This document shows positions 44,634-52,824 of a DNA stretch of 64,000 nt, one piece after another; the stretch's first letter is position 1, and the number at the start of each line of letters is the position of its first letter. The position numbers and the translations under genes are program-made. The stretch lies in contig CAZRIP010000003.1 of assembly GCA_964600165.1 (NCBI GenBank), forward strand, positions 14,000 through 77,999, read 5' to 3'. This stretch comes from CAZRIP01 sp964600165 (GTDB taxonomy: Bacteria; Elusimicrobiota; Elusimicrobia; UBA1565; UBA9628). The notes under the pieces are model-generated. The model did no database searches. It was not told where the DNA came from and saw nothing but the letters and a program-made list of their open reading frames with translations.

Positions 44634-45523
44634 GCCGGAAGGACCTCCTTCTTGCGGCCCTTGAGCAGGGGCAGCTTCGACAGCTCCCCCGCCATCATAG
44701 CCGCGACGATGAGCCCGCCGCCAGCCGCGCGCGCCGGGACGAAAACCTCGCCGCCGAGCGTCCATGAAAAGAGCGCGGCGAACACCGGCTCGAGCGAGAA
44801 GATCAAGGAGACTTTCACCGGCGAGGTGGATTTCTGCGCGACCATCTGGATGTAGAAGGCCGACAGGGTGGGGATCAAGGCGAGGAACACGATCACCTCC
44901 GCGGCCCCGGGCTTCCCGACCGTCATCGGCCGGCCTCCCGCGAGCGCGAACGCGAACGAGATCAAGCCCGTCATCCAGAATTGGTGAAAGGCGAGCAGGA
45001 TCGCGTCCGCGTCGGCGCGCACGTACACGTCCGTGGCCAGCAAGTGCGCGGCGTATGTGACCGCGGCGACGATCGTCAACAGGTCGCCGCGATTGCAGTT
45101 GGCGATCCCGCCCATAAGAAGCCACAATCCCCCGAGCGCGAGCAGGGAAGAGCCCCATTGAACCGTCGTCGGCGGCTTCTTGAAGAACAGGAGCAGGAAG
45201 ATGGGCACGAAGATCACGAACAATCCCGTGATGAAGCCCGAATTAGACGCGGATGTGTATCTCAGGCCGATCGTCTGCGTCAGATACAACGCGCCGAGGA
45301 TGGCGGCGAGGATCGCCGCTTCCTTCATATGCGCGAGCGGATTCTTGCGCCGCAGCGCCCAGGGCGCCAGGCACGCGGCCGAGAGCAAGAAACGGTAGGC
45401 GACGAGCACGACCGGGTCGACCGCGGAGAGCGCGCCCTTGACCATCGGGAAGGTCGCGCCCCAGACGGCGGCGCAATAGACCAAGCCGACGTCGGCGACC
45501 CAAGGCGAAAACGCGTCCGGCAC
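44630..45523 (-). CDS. EamA/DMT-family transporter
   Basis: The 297-residue protein has ten hydrophobic segments in two EamA halves, with VWGATFPMVKGALSAVDPVV near the N-terminus and SLIFSLEPVFAALFSWTLGGE near the end. The family exports metabolites or drugs; the substrate is unknown. The GTG at 45523 has TATATT seven bases upstream and no Shine-Dalgarno sequence. It overlaps trmO downstream. Confidence 0.9.
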   Translation of the reverse strand: MPDAFSPWVADVGLVYCAAVWGATFPMVKGALSAVDPVVLVAYRFLLSAACLAPWALRRKNPLAHMKEAAILAAILGALYLTQTIGLRYTSASNSGFITGLFVIFVPIFLLLFFKKPPTTVQWGSSLLALGGLWLLMGGIANCNRGDLLTIVAAVTYAAHLLATDVYVRADADAILLAFHQFWMTGLISFAFALAGGRPMTVGKPGAAEVIVFLALIPTLSAFYIQMVAQKSTSPVKVSLIFSLEPVFAALFSWTLGGEVFVPARAAGGGLIVAAMMAGELSKLPLLKGRKKEVLPA

Positions 45524-45548
45524 GGCGATTAATATATCATAAGCGCGT
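45524..45548. promoter_or_regulatory. Overlapping divergent leaderless-type promoters (EamA gene / HAD gene)
   Basis: The whole gap is 25 bases. Minus-strand TATATT (45536-45531) lies seven bases before the EamA GTG. Plus-strand TATCAT (45535-45540) lies eight bases before the HAD ATG. The two boxes share two bases, so the two polymerases could not bind at once. Confidence 0.6.
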
Positions 45549-46142
45549 ATGGTCGTCTTTTTCGATATCGGGAACGTCTTGCTGCGCTACGACTCGCGCG
45601 AAGTGGCCAAACGCATCGCCTGGGCGCTGCGCAGCCACCCGCTCAAGGTCTTGCGCATCCTGTGGGCCAGCGATCTGGTCGACGCCGTCGAGCGCGGCGC
45701 GCTGCCGCCGGACAAGCTCTTCGCCCTTTTTCGCGACGAGCTCGGCTTTGAAGGTGATTTCGAGAGCTTCCGTAAACTGTGGTGCGACCATTTCACCCTC
45801 GAGCGGCGCAACGCCGCGCTGCTCAAGTCGCTGGCCGCGCGCCACCGCGTCTTCCTTCTATCGAACACCAACGCCTTGCACTACGAGTTCATCAAGGAGC
45901 GCTACGCGTTCGCGCGGCAGGCCCATGGAGCGGTGCTGTCTTACGAGCTCGGCCTGCGCAAGCCCGAGGCCGCGATCTACGAGGCCGCGCTCAAAACCGC
46001 GGGCGCCAAGGCGAGCGAGTCGGTCTTCATCGACGATCTCGAGGAGAACGTGCGCGGCGCGCGCAGGGTCGGCATGGCCGCGATCCGCAACGCGCCGGGC
46101 GTCGATCTCAAGAGCGAGCTGGCGAAGCTCGGCGTGCGCTAG
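45549..46142 (+). CDS. HAD-superfamily (subfamily IA) hydrolase
   Basis: The 197-residue protein has motif I FDIGNVLLRYD and motif II LLSNTN. Motif III Lys is in ELGLRKPEAAIYEAAL, and motif IV is VFIDDLEENVRGAR. This is the FDxGNVL type of HAD-IA phosphatase, like YihX, which often acts on sugar phosphates; the substrate is not known. Its 3' end overlaps the convergent M1 peptidase gene by 35 bases. Confidence 0.9.
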   Translation: MVVFFDIGNVLLRYDSREVAKRIAWALRSHPLKVLRILWASDLVDAVERGALPPDKLFALFRDELGFEGDFESFRKLWCDHFTLERRNAALLKSLAARHRVFLLSNTNALHYEFIKERYAFARQAHGAVLSYELGLRKPEAAIYEAALKTAGAKASESVFIDDLEENVRGARRVGMAAIRNAPGVDLKSELAKLGVR

Positions 46143-47904
46143 GCTCGTCGGGGTACTTCTCGATCACGGCTCGCGCCGCGCGGCGCGTGAGGGCGTGATA
46201 TGCGGGCGCCGCCTCCGCGAAGATTTCTCGCGCGACGGCGCGCCCCTTCGGCGTTCGGCCCAGGGCTTGATAGAGCGGCCGGACGAATTTGACGCGGCCG
46301 ACGCTCGAAAGCAGCGCTCTCGCCTGAGGAAAAGCTTCCTCTCGTCCGGCGGCCGCGGACAGGCACAGCCAGAGGCACAGTACCTCGCAGTTGCCGCGCC
46401 CGTCGAGCCCGAGCAGGGCCTCGAGGCTCGCGCAGTCCGCGGCGTCGAGACCGTCCGGCAGCGCCTGCAGATAGACGAGCAGCTCGGCCGCGCTCCAGCG
46501 CGAGGCCTGCGCGGCGTCCGGGCGCCGTCCCTCGCGCCAGCCGGCGGCGAGCTCGGATAGAGCCCTGAGCCTCTCCGACACGAAGCAAGGCGCGCTCGCC
46601 GACAGACCCGCTCCGTCGAGCCATTCCCGGGCCCCGACGCGCGCGAGCAGGCCGGGAAAGGAGCTCTCGACGAAGGCGCAGAACTCCTCGGTCGTGATGC
46701 TCGAGAAGCGATAGCGCCGCATGTACTCCTTGACGAAAAGCTCGAAGGGCTCTTTTCCCGCCGCGCGCTCGAGGACGACCAGGAAGCGCGCGCCCTTCTC
46801 GTAGGGCACGACGGAGTACGCGTCGTCGGGATCGACGCCCGTCAGACGCGTGCGCAGGCGCGTGAGCTCGGGCTTGTCCTTGAAGCGCTCGAGCGCGTCG
46901 TCCAAGTCCTTCTGTCCGATCGCCCAGGCGAGCGACTCGGCCCGCTCGCCGCGCAGAGCGCCGATGATGCGCCGCTCGGCCCAGACGGTCCAGCCCTCGT
47001 TGAGCCAGAAGTGCTCGGCCGTGGCGTTCGTGACGAGGTTTCCCGTCCAGCTGTGAGCGAGCTCGTGCGCGACGACGTCGACCAAGCTCCGGTCGCCCGC
47101 GAGGATCGTCGGCGTCAGGAAAGTCATCCGGGGATTTTCCATCCCTCCGTAAGGAAACGAAGGCGGCAGCACGAGCATGTCGTAGCGATCCCAGGGATAA
47201 GGCCCGAACATGGACTCAGCCCGCGCGAGCATCTCCTCGACGCCCGCGAACTCCCACGCGGCCTTGTCGACGACCTCCGGCTCGGCCCAGACGCGCGAGC
47301 GCGGCGAAAGGTCGCGCGACGAAAGCTCGCCCGCGGCCAGCGCCAAGAGATAGCTCGGGATCGGCTGCGGCATCGAAAAGCGAAAGGCGCGGCGTCCGGG
47401 ACCCGCCGAGGCGTCGCCCGCGGGGCCGGCGCTCATCACGGCGGTCAGCCCTTCCGGCACGACAATCGCGGCCTCGTAGCTCACTCGCGCCGCGGCGCTG
47501 TCTTGGCAAGGCGCGACGCTGCGCGCGTGAATCGGCTGGCACTGGCTGAACAAGAACGGCCGGCGCCGCGAGGACGTTTGTTCCGGAGACAACCACTGCA
47601 AGCCCTCGGCTTCCGGGCTCGTCTCGTAGCGGATCGTCACGCTGCCGGTCTTCTCGGGGAGGGTCAGCCGCAACCGCCGGCCGAGGATCGGCTCCTGCGC
47701 GCCGAGCTCATAGGGGACGCTCGCGCCCAGGATCGTCAGGCCCTTCGTGTCGAGGTCTAGCGGGCCCGCGCCCGGAGCGATGAGCGAGATCTCGATTTCT
47801 CCTTTTATAATCCGTCGGTCGAAGTCGAGGTCGAGCTTGAGCCGCCACGCTTTCGAGCGCGGCTGCGCGTCGTCGAAATAAGAATGCGGGTCGACGCGCG
47901 ACAC
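46108..47904 (-). CDS. M1-family aminopeptidase, leukotriene-A4-hydrolase-like
   Basis: The 598-residue protein has an N-terminal beta saddle, then the catalytic domain with FPYGGMENPRMTFLTPT (GxMEN exopeptidase motif). The zinc site is H280-ELA-H284 with E303 eighteen residues later in SWTGNLVTNATAEHFWLNEG. That segment is the form typical of leukotriene A4 hydrolase and cold-active M1 peptidases. A helical C-terminal domain follows. No signal peptide is seen, so it is probably cytosolic peptide turnover. The GTG at 47904 shares one base with the folD stop. Confidence 0.92.
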   Translation of the reverse strand: MSRVDPHSYFDDAQPRSKAWRLKLDLDFDRRIIKGEIEISLIAPGAGPLDLDTKGLTILGASVPYELGAQEPILGRRLRLTLPEKTGSVTIRYETSPEAEGLQWLSPEQTSSRRRPFLFSQCQPIHARSVAPCQDSAAARVSYEAAIVVPEGLTAVMSAGPAGDASAGPGRRAFRFSMPQPIPSYLLALAAGELSSRDLSPRSRVWAEPEVVDKAAWEFAGVEEMLARAESMFGPYPWDRYDMLVLPPSFPYGGMENPRMTFLTPTILAGDRSLVDVVAHELAHSWTGNLVTNATAEHFWLNEGWTVWAERRIIGALRGERAESLAWAIGQKDLDDALERFKDKPELTRLRTRLTGVDPDDAYSVVPYEKGARFLVVLERAAGKEPFELFVKEYMRRYRFSSITTEEFCAFVESSFPGLLARVGAREWLDGAGLSASAPCFVSERLRALSELAAGWREGRRPDAAQASRWSAAELLVYLQALPDGLDAADCASLEALLGLDGRGNCEVLCLWLCLSAAAGREEAFPQARALLSSVGRVKFVRPLYQALGRTPKGRAVAREIFAEAAPAYHALTRRAARAVIEKYPDEPSARRASPARS

Positions 47905-48758
47905 TAGCCTCTCCGGGCGAGAGCCTGCGCGCAGTAGATGAGGTTGACGAACGTCATCGCGCGCGTGACTTGGCCTATGCGGTTGCCGGGCATCGTCGCG
48001 TGAGCGACGGCAGCGGGCAGCGACACGGCGTCGATGTTGCCTTGATAAGAAACGTCGACGACGCTGGCGCCCGGCCGGATCCAATCCGTCGGGATGTTGA
48101 ACTCGACGTCGGGAACCGCCGTCACGACGACGTCCGCGCGCCGGATGCAGTCTTCCATGTCCGATTGGCGCGTCTTATCGAAGCATTCGACGACCGTCGC
48201 GCCGAGGTTCTCGAGCATCAAACCCAGCGGCTTGCCCACGCGCATCGAGTGGTTGACGATCGTCACGAACCGCCGCTCGAGCGGCACGCCGTGGTGCTGG
48301 AGCGTCTTGACCACGGCCTTCGCCGTGGCGGGAACGACGCACTTGATGCCGCGCTCCTCGTCCATGTAGCGCTTGTACTTGACCAAGTAGCCCAGGTTGA
48401 GCGAGTGCAGCCCCTCGACGTCCTTGTGCGGCGAAACGAGGTCCATCAGGTCCTTGTCGGCGACCTGGCCGCCGATCGGATAGAAGATCATGACGCCGGT
48501 GACTCTCGGATCGTCGTTGAGCGCGCCGATCGAAGACAGCAGCTCGCCCTCGTCTTTCGGCTCGAGCTTGCGCGCCTCGATGCCCAGGCGCGCCGCGTCC
48601 TTGAGCATCAAGTCGCGGTATTGCAGCGAGCCCGCGTTATGGCCCGGCGCGAAGAGCACCGTGGCCAAGGTCGGCGGCGTGGTCAGCTTGGCCTTAGCCT
48701 CGACGACCCAGTCGAAAAAGCGATGGGCGACGGCGCGGCAATCGAGCGTCTCGGGCAC
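47904..48758 (-). CDS. folD: Bifunctional methylenetetrahydrofolate dehydrogenase/cyclohydrolase
   Basis: FolD interconverts 5,10-methylene- and 10-formyl-tetrahydrofolate. The 284-residue protein has YRDLMLKDAARLGIEARKLE with the Tyr and Lys region of the substrate site. It also has YPIGGQVADKDLMDLVSPHKDVEG (described in two parts elsewhere in the family as PLP and DVDG), NHSMRVGKPLGLML and PGNRIGQVTRAM. Several motifs depart from the E. coli form, for example GGQVADKDL in place of PLPxHI, so it belongs to a divergent branch. The GTG has TAGAAT six bases upstream. Confidence 0.85.
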   Translation of the reverse strand: MPETLDCRAVAHRFFDWVVEAKAKLTTPPTLATVLFAPGHNAGSLQYRDLMLKDAARLGIEARKLEPKDEGELLSSIGALNDDPRVTGVMIFYPIGGQVADKDLMDLVSPHKDVEGLHSLNLGYLVKYKRYMDEERGIKCVVPATAKAVVKTLQHHGVPLERRFVTIVNHSMRVGKPLGLMLENLGATVVECFDKTRQSDMEDCIRRADVVVTAVPDVEFNIPTDWIRPGASVVDVSYQGNIDAVSLPAAVAHATMPGNRIGQVTRAMTFVNLIYCAQALARRG

Positions 48759-48770
48759 GCGCCGATTCTA
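48759..48770 (-). promoter_or_regulatory. Leaderless-type -10 box before folD
   Basis: Minus-strand TAGAAT (48770-48765) lies six bases before the folD GTG. No Shine-Dalgarno sequence is present. Confidence 0.5.
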
Positions 48771-48793
48771 CTACTTATCCCGCGATCGCCTCA

Positions 48794-50524
48794 TCAGCGC
48801 GCGGCGAGCTCATCGACGCGCCGGTCTTGAGACAGCATCGACGGACGCTTCGAGACGAGCCAAGCGTCGCCGTAGATCGCCGTCTTGCCGTCGGCCAGCA
48901 GAAAGACGGCTCCGTCTTGCAGCATCAGATCGTTGCCTCGAGCGTCGAAGTCGTGAACGCGCGTGATCTTCCCGCGCGAGAGCGCGATCGCCTTGACGCC
49001 GGCTTGGGCGAGCGAGATCGCGGGCTTGTTGAAACCCCCGACCTTCATCTTGAGGCCGTAGGCCTTCTCGAGCGCGGCGAGGTCGCCGGAGTTAAGACGT
49101 TGCTCTTCGAGCGCCCGCGGCGCGATCACTCCGGCGTCGACGGCTTTCTCGACGAGCGCGCGCAGGGCCTGAAACCCGTCCGCGAAGCTCTTGCCGTCTA
49201 GCTTGGTGCGGTCGCCGAAGAGCTCCGTCCCGTTCTCGCCCGGCTTGCCGTCGCCGTCGCCGTCGAAGACGAGCAGGCCCGTCCCAGGCGCCAGATCGTC
49301 GATCCACTGCAAGGAGTCCTTTCGGCCTTTGCCGTCGATGTCGTAGAGCACGCTGCCGGCCGCGGTTTGCGGCCCTCTTCCCGCGAGATCGAAGACCAGC
49401 GGCGAGGCTTGCCAGATTTGCTCGCCGACGATCTGGTCGCCGTTCAAAAATTCCAAACCGTATGTCCTTTTTGAGCCGAATGGTTTCGAATCGTCAAAGG
49501 CGATCACCTCGGCCTTGACGCTCGTGATGGGCCCGATAACCTGTCCATCTTGCGTGACAAGCGCCGGGCCGTATCCGCGAGAGCCCGGCACAACTTTATA
49601 TTTCCGCTGCGGCCTCCGAGCCGATGGCTGGACCGCGGCCGTCGCCGCGAGCGGTTGGACCGCCACAGGCGCCGCGACTGCGGGTGACGCGATCACCGCA
49701 GACAAAACGACGGCCGGGATGCTCGGCGCGGCCGCTTGCGCCACCGTCGTCGTCGCCGCGTAATCGGCGCTCGAGCCCCCTCCTGTAAAACGCGTGCGTG
49801 CACGGCCCTTGGGCGTCGGGGCCGCGCCCTTGTGCTCGACGTTCGCGGCGATGCGCCGCTCGGGCTTCGGAGCGGCGACCGTCTGCGCCGCCGCGGCCAC
49901 GAGATATTTGACCCCCTGGCCCACGTCGGCGGTGTACGCATCGAGCTTGCTCAAAGTCGTGGTCAGGGCCGTGGCGAGGCCGCCGGAAGATTTGGCGGCG
50001 ACGGCAGGGGCGATGCCGGCCGCGTCGAGCTCGCTTGCGTAGACGAGCCTCTCGGATCCGTCCTCGCCCGCAGGCTCCCAGGACGCGAGGCGGCGCGTCG
50101 CGGCGGCCGCGCGCCGGGCCTTCGCCTTGACGGTCGGCGTCTCGAATCGAATCGGGTCGATCGCGGCGACGCGCTCCGGCCAGGTCCAGGAGGCCGCGAC
50201 CCGCGCGGCCGCCCAATCCTCGGCCGAGCACGGCCCGTGATCGGCGACCGGAAGCGGAGCGGCGACGGGTTCCGCGACGACCGCCGGCGGCGCGGTAAGC
50301 AAAGTCCGGGGCTCGAGAGCGGGAGCGGACCGATCCGGCGTCGCCGCGGCCGCGTCGGCCGGAATAGGCGGCTGAGCCGCGTCCTTCGGTTGATACGAAA
50401 ACCAGCCCGCCGCCGCCGTCGCGGCGAGCACGCCGGCCCCCAGTAGCGCCTCGCGGCGCCCCAGCGCCCGCCGCCGCGACGGCCGCGGCGTGTAGGAGCT
50501 CTCTGAAATCGTTTGGGGGATCAT
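48794..50524 (-). CDS. Exported or anchored protein with RTX-associated C-terminal domain
   Basis: The 576-residue protein has a twin-Arg-rich, hydrophobic N-terminal segment (RRREALLGAGVLAATAAAGWF-like, about residues 22-45) that could be a Tat-type signal or an anchor. A long Ala/Pro-rich, probably disordered middle follows. The last 230 residues hold PLVFDLAGRGPQTA, VLYDIDGKGRKDSLQWI and GLLVFDGDGDGKPGENGTEL. This pattern is typical of the domain found near the end of RTX/haemolysin-like proteins, where Asp/Gly loops bind calcium. Function unknown. It is divergent from the GT-C gene. Confidence 0.65.
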   Translation of the reverse strand: MIPQTISESSYTPRPSRRRALGRREALLGAGVLAATAAAGWFSYQPKDAAQPPIPADAAAATPDRSAPALEPRTLLTAPPAVVAEPVAAPLPVADHGPCSAEDWAAARVAASWTWPERVAAIDPIRFETPTVKAKARRAAAATRRLASWEPAGEDGSERLVYASELDAAGIAPAVAAKSSGGLATALTTTLSKLDAYTADVGQGVKYLVAAAAQTVAAPKPERRIAANVEHKGAAPTPKGRARTRFTGGGSSADYAATTTVAQAAAPSIPAVVLSAVIASPAVAAPVAVQPLAATAAVQPSARRPQRKYKVVPGSRGYGPALVTQDGQVIGPITSVKAEVIAFDDSKPFGSKRTYGLEFLNGDQIVGEQIWQASPLVFDLAGRGPQTAAGSVLYDIDGKGRKDSLQWIDDLAPGTGLLVFDGDGDGKPGENGTELFGDRTKLDGKSFADGFQALRALVEKAVDAGVIAPRALEEQRLNSGDLAALEKAYGLKMKVGGFNKPAISLAQAGVKAIALSRGKITRVHDFDARGNDLMLQDGAVFLLADGKTAIYGDAWLVSKRPSMLSQDRRVDELAAR

Positions 50525-50614
50525 GGCTCTAGTATAGGGTCCGCGCGCGCGCGCATCCACCGCGCCACGGCAAAAGGAACGCAAAAAAAGCGTAAATGGT
50601 ACAATCGCTCCTCG
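50525..50614. promoter_or_regulatory. Divergent leaderless-type promoters (RTX-like gene / GT-C gene)
   Basis: Minus-strand TATACT (50536-50531) lies six bases before the ATG at 50524. Plus-strand TACAAT (50600-50605) lies nine bases before the ATG at 50615. No Shine-Dalgarno sequence is present on either side, and nothing else is seen in the 90-base gap. Confidence 0.55.
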
Positions 50615-52012
50615 ATGAGGGCTTCCCTGCGCGCCTTGGCCGTCCTGGCCTTCGTCGAGATCGCCGCGTTCGGCGTCTTCTCCTCGCGCATCGGCTTTTA
50701 CCACGACGACTGGGTCGTGCTCGAGCAGCTCTCGTCGGGAGGCTTCGCGGATCAAGTCCGCGCCCTGCGCTGGCTGGCGCCGCGGCCGCTCGACATTCCG
50801 CTCAACCAAGCTTTTTTCGCGATCGGCGGGCTCAACCCGCTTCCTTATCATCTCCTGCGCCTGCTGCTGGACCTCGCCGCGGGCTGGCTGTTCTATCTGC
50901 TGCTCGAGCGGCTGACGGGCCGGCGCGCCCTGGCGCTGTGCGCCGCCGCGCTCGCCATGCTCGTCCCGAACCGCGACGTCCTGCATTTCTGGTTCGGGAT
51001 CAGCAACGAGAGCGCGGCGACGGTGGCGATGTTCGGGGCGCTGCTCTGTTATTGGGACTGGCTCGAAAAGCGCCGCGCTCCCGCGTTGTGGGCCGGGCTT
51101 TTCCTTTATATGGCCAGCGTGCTGACCTACGAGGCGCTGGCGTTCTTCCCGCTCGTCCTCTTCGCCGCGCGCGCCAAGAACGTCTCGTCCGCCAAGCGCG
51201 AGTTTCGGCGGTTCTGGCCGTTCGGAGCCGTCCTCGCGGTCGCGCTTTTGTGGCAGCGCAAGGGCGCGGCCTTGTACGCGGGGATCGAGAACAACAAGAC
51301 GATGGGGTTCTCGGCCGCGCACGCGCTCAAGGTCTTCGGCGCGGGCTTCGAGTGCGTGTCGAACCGCGTCGTGCACATCGGCGCGCTGTCGTTAAGAAGC
51401 CTTTGGGAGAACCATCCGTTTTACTTCCTCCCCTGCGCGCTGCTCGCGGCCGCGATGACTTGGCCGCTTCTTAGAGATCGCGACGAGAAACGCGGCGAGG
51501 CGAAACCTTGGCTCATCGCCGCCGCGCTTTTCTTCGCGGCCTATCTGCCCTACGCCGCCACCGCCGACTACACGCCCCAGATCTTCGGCGTCATGTCGCG
51601 CACGAACGCGGGCGGCGCTTGGGCTTGCGGCCTGCTTCTCGCCTTACTTCTTTCGCTCGCCAAAAAGCCCTATATGAAATCAGCGCTGCTCGGCCTTCTC
51701 GTCCTCGCGTTCACGGCGACCGACTGGCACCGCGCCTTGGCCTGGGGCAGCTCCTGGGACGCGCAGCGCGAGATCTTCGCCAAGCTCAAGGCGAAGGACC
51801 TCCCGCAAGGCGCGCGCGTCCTCTTGACCGGCGCGCCGTCAGACCTCGACCACGCCGTGGTGATCGAGGCCGAGTACGCCTTCGACGCCTCGCTGCGCCT
51901 GATGACCGGCCGCTCGGACCTCCACGGAAACCTCTTGAGCCTCGAGAAAGGCCCCAGTCCGGGCAGCCTCGTCTACGACGCCCGAACGGGCGTCTTGTCG
52001 TCGAGGAATTGA
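50615..52012 (+). CDS. GT-C-fold integral membrane glycosyltransferase-like protein
   Basis: The 465-residue protein has about ten to twelve membrane segments. An acidic motif, FYHDDW, lies just after the first, at the position of the catalytic Asp in GT-C enzymes (PMT/ArnT/GT39-like). It shares layout and short motifs with the 634-residue protein at 55.7-57.6 kb (LHLDDF; LLDLANVALFYLL compared with LLDLAAGWLFYLL), so the two are paralogues. Such enzymes use polyprenyl-phosphate sugars as donors; the GtrB-like gene at 54.8 kb could supply one. Confidence 0.7.
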   Translation: MRASLRALAVLAFVEIAAFGVFSSRIGFYHDDWVVLEQLSSGGFADQVRALRWLAPRPLDIPLNQAFFAIGGLNPLPYHLLRLLLDLAAGWLFYLLLERLTGRRALALCAAALAMLVPNRDVLHFWFGISNESAATVAMFGALLCYWDWLEKRRAPALWAGLFLYMASVLTYEALAFFPLVLFAARAKNVSSAKREFRRFWPFGAVLAVALLWQRKGAALYAGIENNKTMGFSAAHALKVFGAGFECVSNRVVHIGALSLRSLWENHPFYFLPCALLAAAMTWPLLRDRDEKRGEAKPWLIAAALFFAAYLPYAATADYTPQIFGVMSRTNAGGAWACGLLLALLLSLAKKPYMKSALLGLLVLAFTATDWHRALAWGSSWDAQREIFAKLKAKDLPQGARVLLTGAPSDLDHAVVIEAEYAFDASLRLMTGRSDLHGNLLSLEKGPSPGSLVYDARTGVLSSRN

Positions 52013-52026
52013 TAGAATCTCCGTCG
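52013..52026 (+). promoter_or_regulatory. Leaderless-type -10 box before transketolase
   Basis: TAGAAT (52013-52018) lies eight bases before the ATG at 52027 and overlaps the end of the upstream gene. No Shine-Dalgarno sequence is present. Confidence 0.5.
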
Positions 52027-52824
52027 ATGAAGCTCGAACCCGCCCGGCTGCGCCGCAGCGTCCTGGAGATGGCGCACCGCGGCCAGACCGTCCACGTGCC
52101 GTGCGCGTTCTCGCTCATCGAGATCCTCTCCGTTTTGTACTCCGATTTCATACGCCGGCCGAGCGGCAGGCCCGACGATCCCGAGCGCGACGTGCTCGCG
52201 CTCTCGAAGGGCCACGGCGTGATGGCGCTCTACGCCGTCTTGGGCGAGCTCGGCTGGATCACGAAAGAATGTCTCGATAACTACAACGCGGACGGCTCGC
52301 CCTTGCGCGGCCTCTCCGAGAACAACATCCCCGGCGTCGACGTGACCTCGGGCTCCATGGGCCACGGCCTGCCGATCGCCGCCGGCTGGGCGTTCGGCCT
52401 CAAGAAGATGAAGAGCGCTCGCCGCGTCTACTGCGTCGTCGGCGACGGCGAGATGAACGAAGGATCGATGTGGGAGGCGCTCGCCTTCGCGGGCCACCAC
52501 AAGCTCGACAACCTGACCGTCATCGTCGACGCCAACGCGTTCCAGGCCATGGGCCGCACCAAGGACATCCTGGACCTCGAGCCCTTCGAGGCGAAGTTCG
52601 AGGCGTTCGGCTTTTTCGCCGCGGGCTGCGACGGCCACGACCGCAAGGCCATCGCCTCCAATCTCAAGAAGCTCCTGAAGGTCAAAGGCAAGCCGCAGGC
52701 CCTGGTCGCGCGCACCGTCAAGGGCAAGGGCGTCTCTTTCATGGAAGCCGACAACAAGTGGCACTACACGCGGCTGACGAAAGAGTCGCTCGAGAAGGCG
52801 CTCGCCGAGCTGCCTCTCGTATGA
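52027..52824 (+). CDS. Transketolase, N-terminal (TPP-binding) subunit
   Basis: The 265-residue protein is the pyrophosphate-binding half of a split transketolase. It has LSKGHGVMALYAVLGELGWI, GSMGHGLPIAAGWAFGLK and the TPP/Mg motif GDGEMNEGSMWEAL followed by VDANAFQAMG. Split transketolases are common in archaea and in some bacteria and often sit in sugar-biosynthesis clusters. The C-terminal subunit follows with an ATGA overlap. It supplies pentose or sedoheptulose phosphates, consistent with the nearby glycan genes. Confidence 0.93.
   Translation: MKLEPARLRRSVLEMAHRGQTVHVPCAFSLIEILSVLYSDFIRRPSGRPDDPERDVLALSKGHGVMALYAVLGELGWITKECLDNYNADGSPLRGLSENNIPGVDVTSGSMGHGLPIAAGWAFGLKKMKSARRVYCVVGDGEMNEGSMWEALAFAGHHKLDNLTVIVDANAFQAMGRTKDILDLEPFEAKFEAFGFFAAGCDGHDRKAIASNLKKLLKVKGKPQALVARTVKGKGVSFMEADNKWHYTRLTKESLEKALAELPLV

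Noticed and set aside
44634..45158. A longer trmO frame extending into the EamA gene
   Set aside because: The extension is an out-of-frame reading of the EamA transporter; GTG at 44633 gives the normal TrmO N-terminus and a GTGA overlap.
47905..48084. A 60-codon extension of the M1 peptidase gene upstream of 47904
   Set aside because: It overlaps the conserved end of folD, and the extra residues are not part of the M1 fold.
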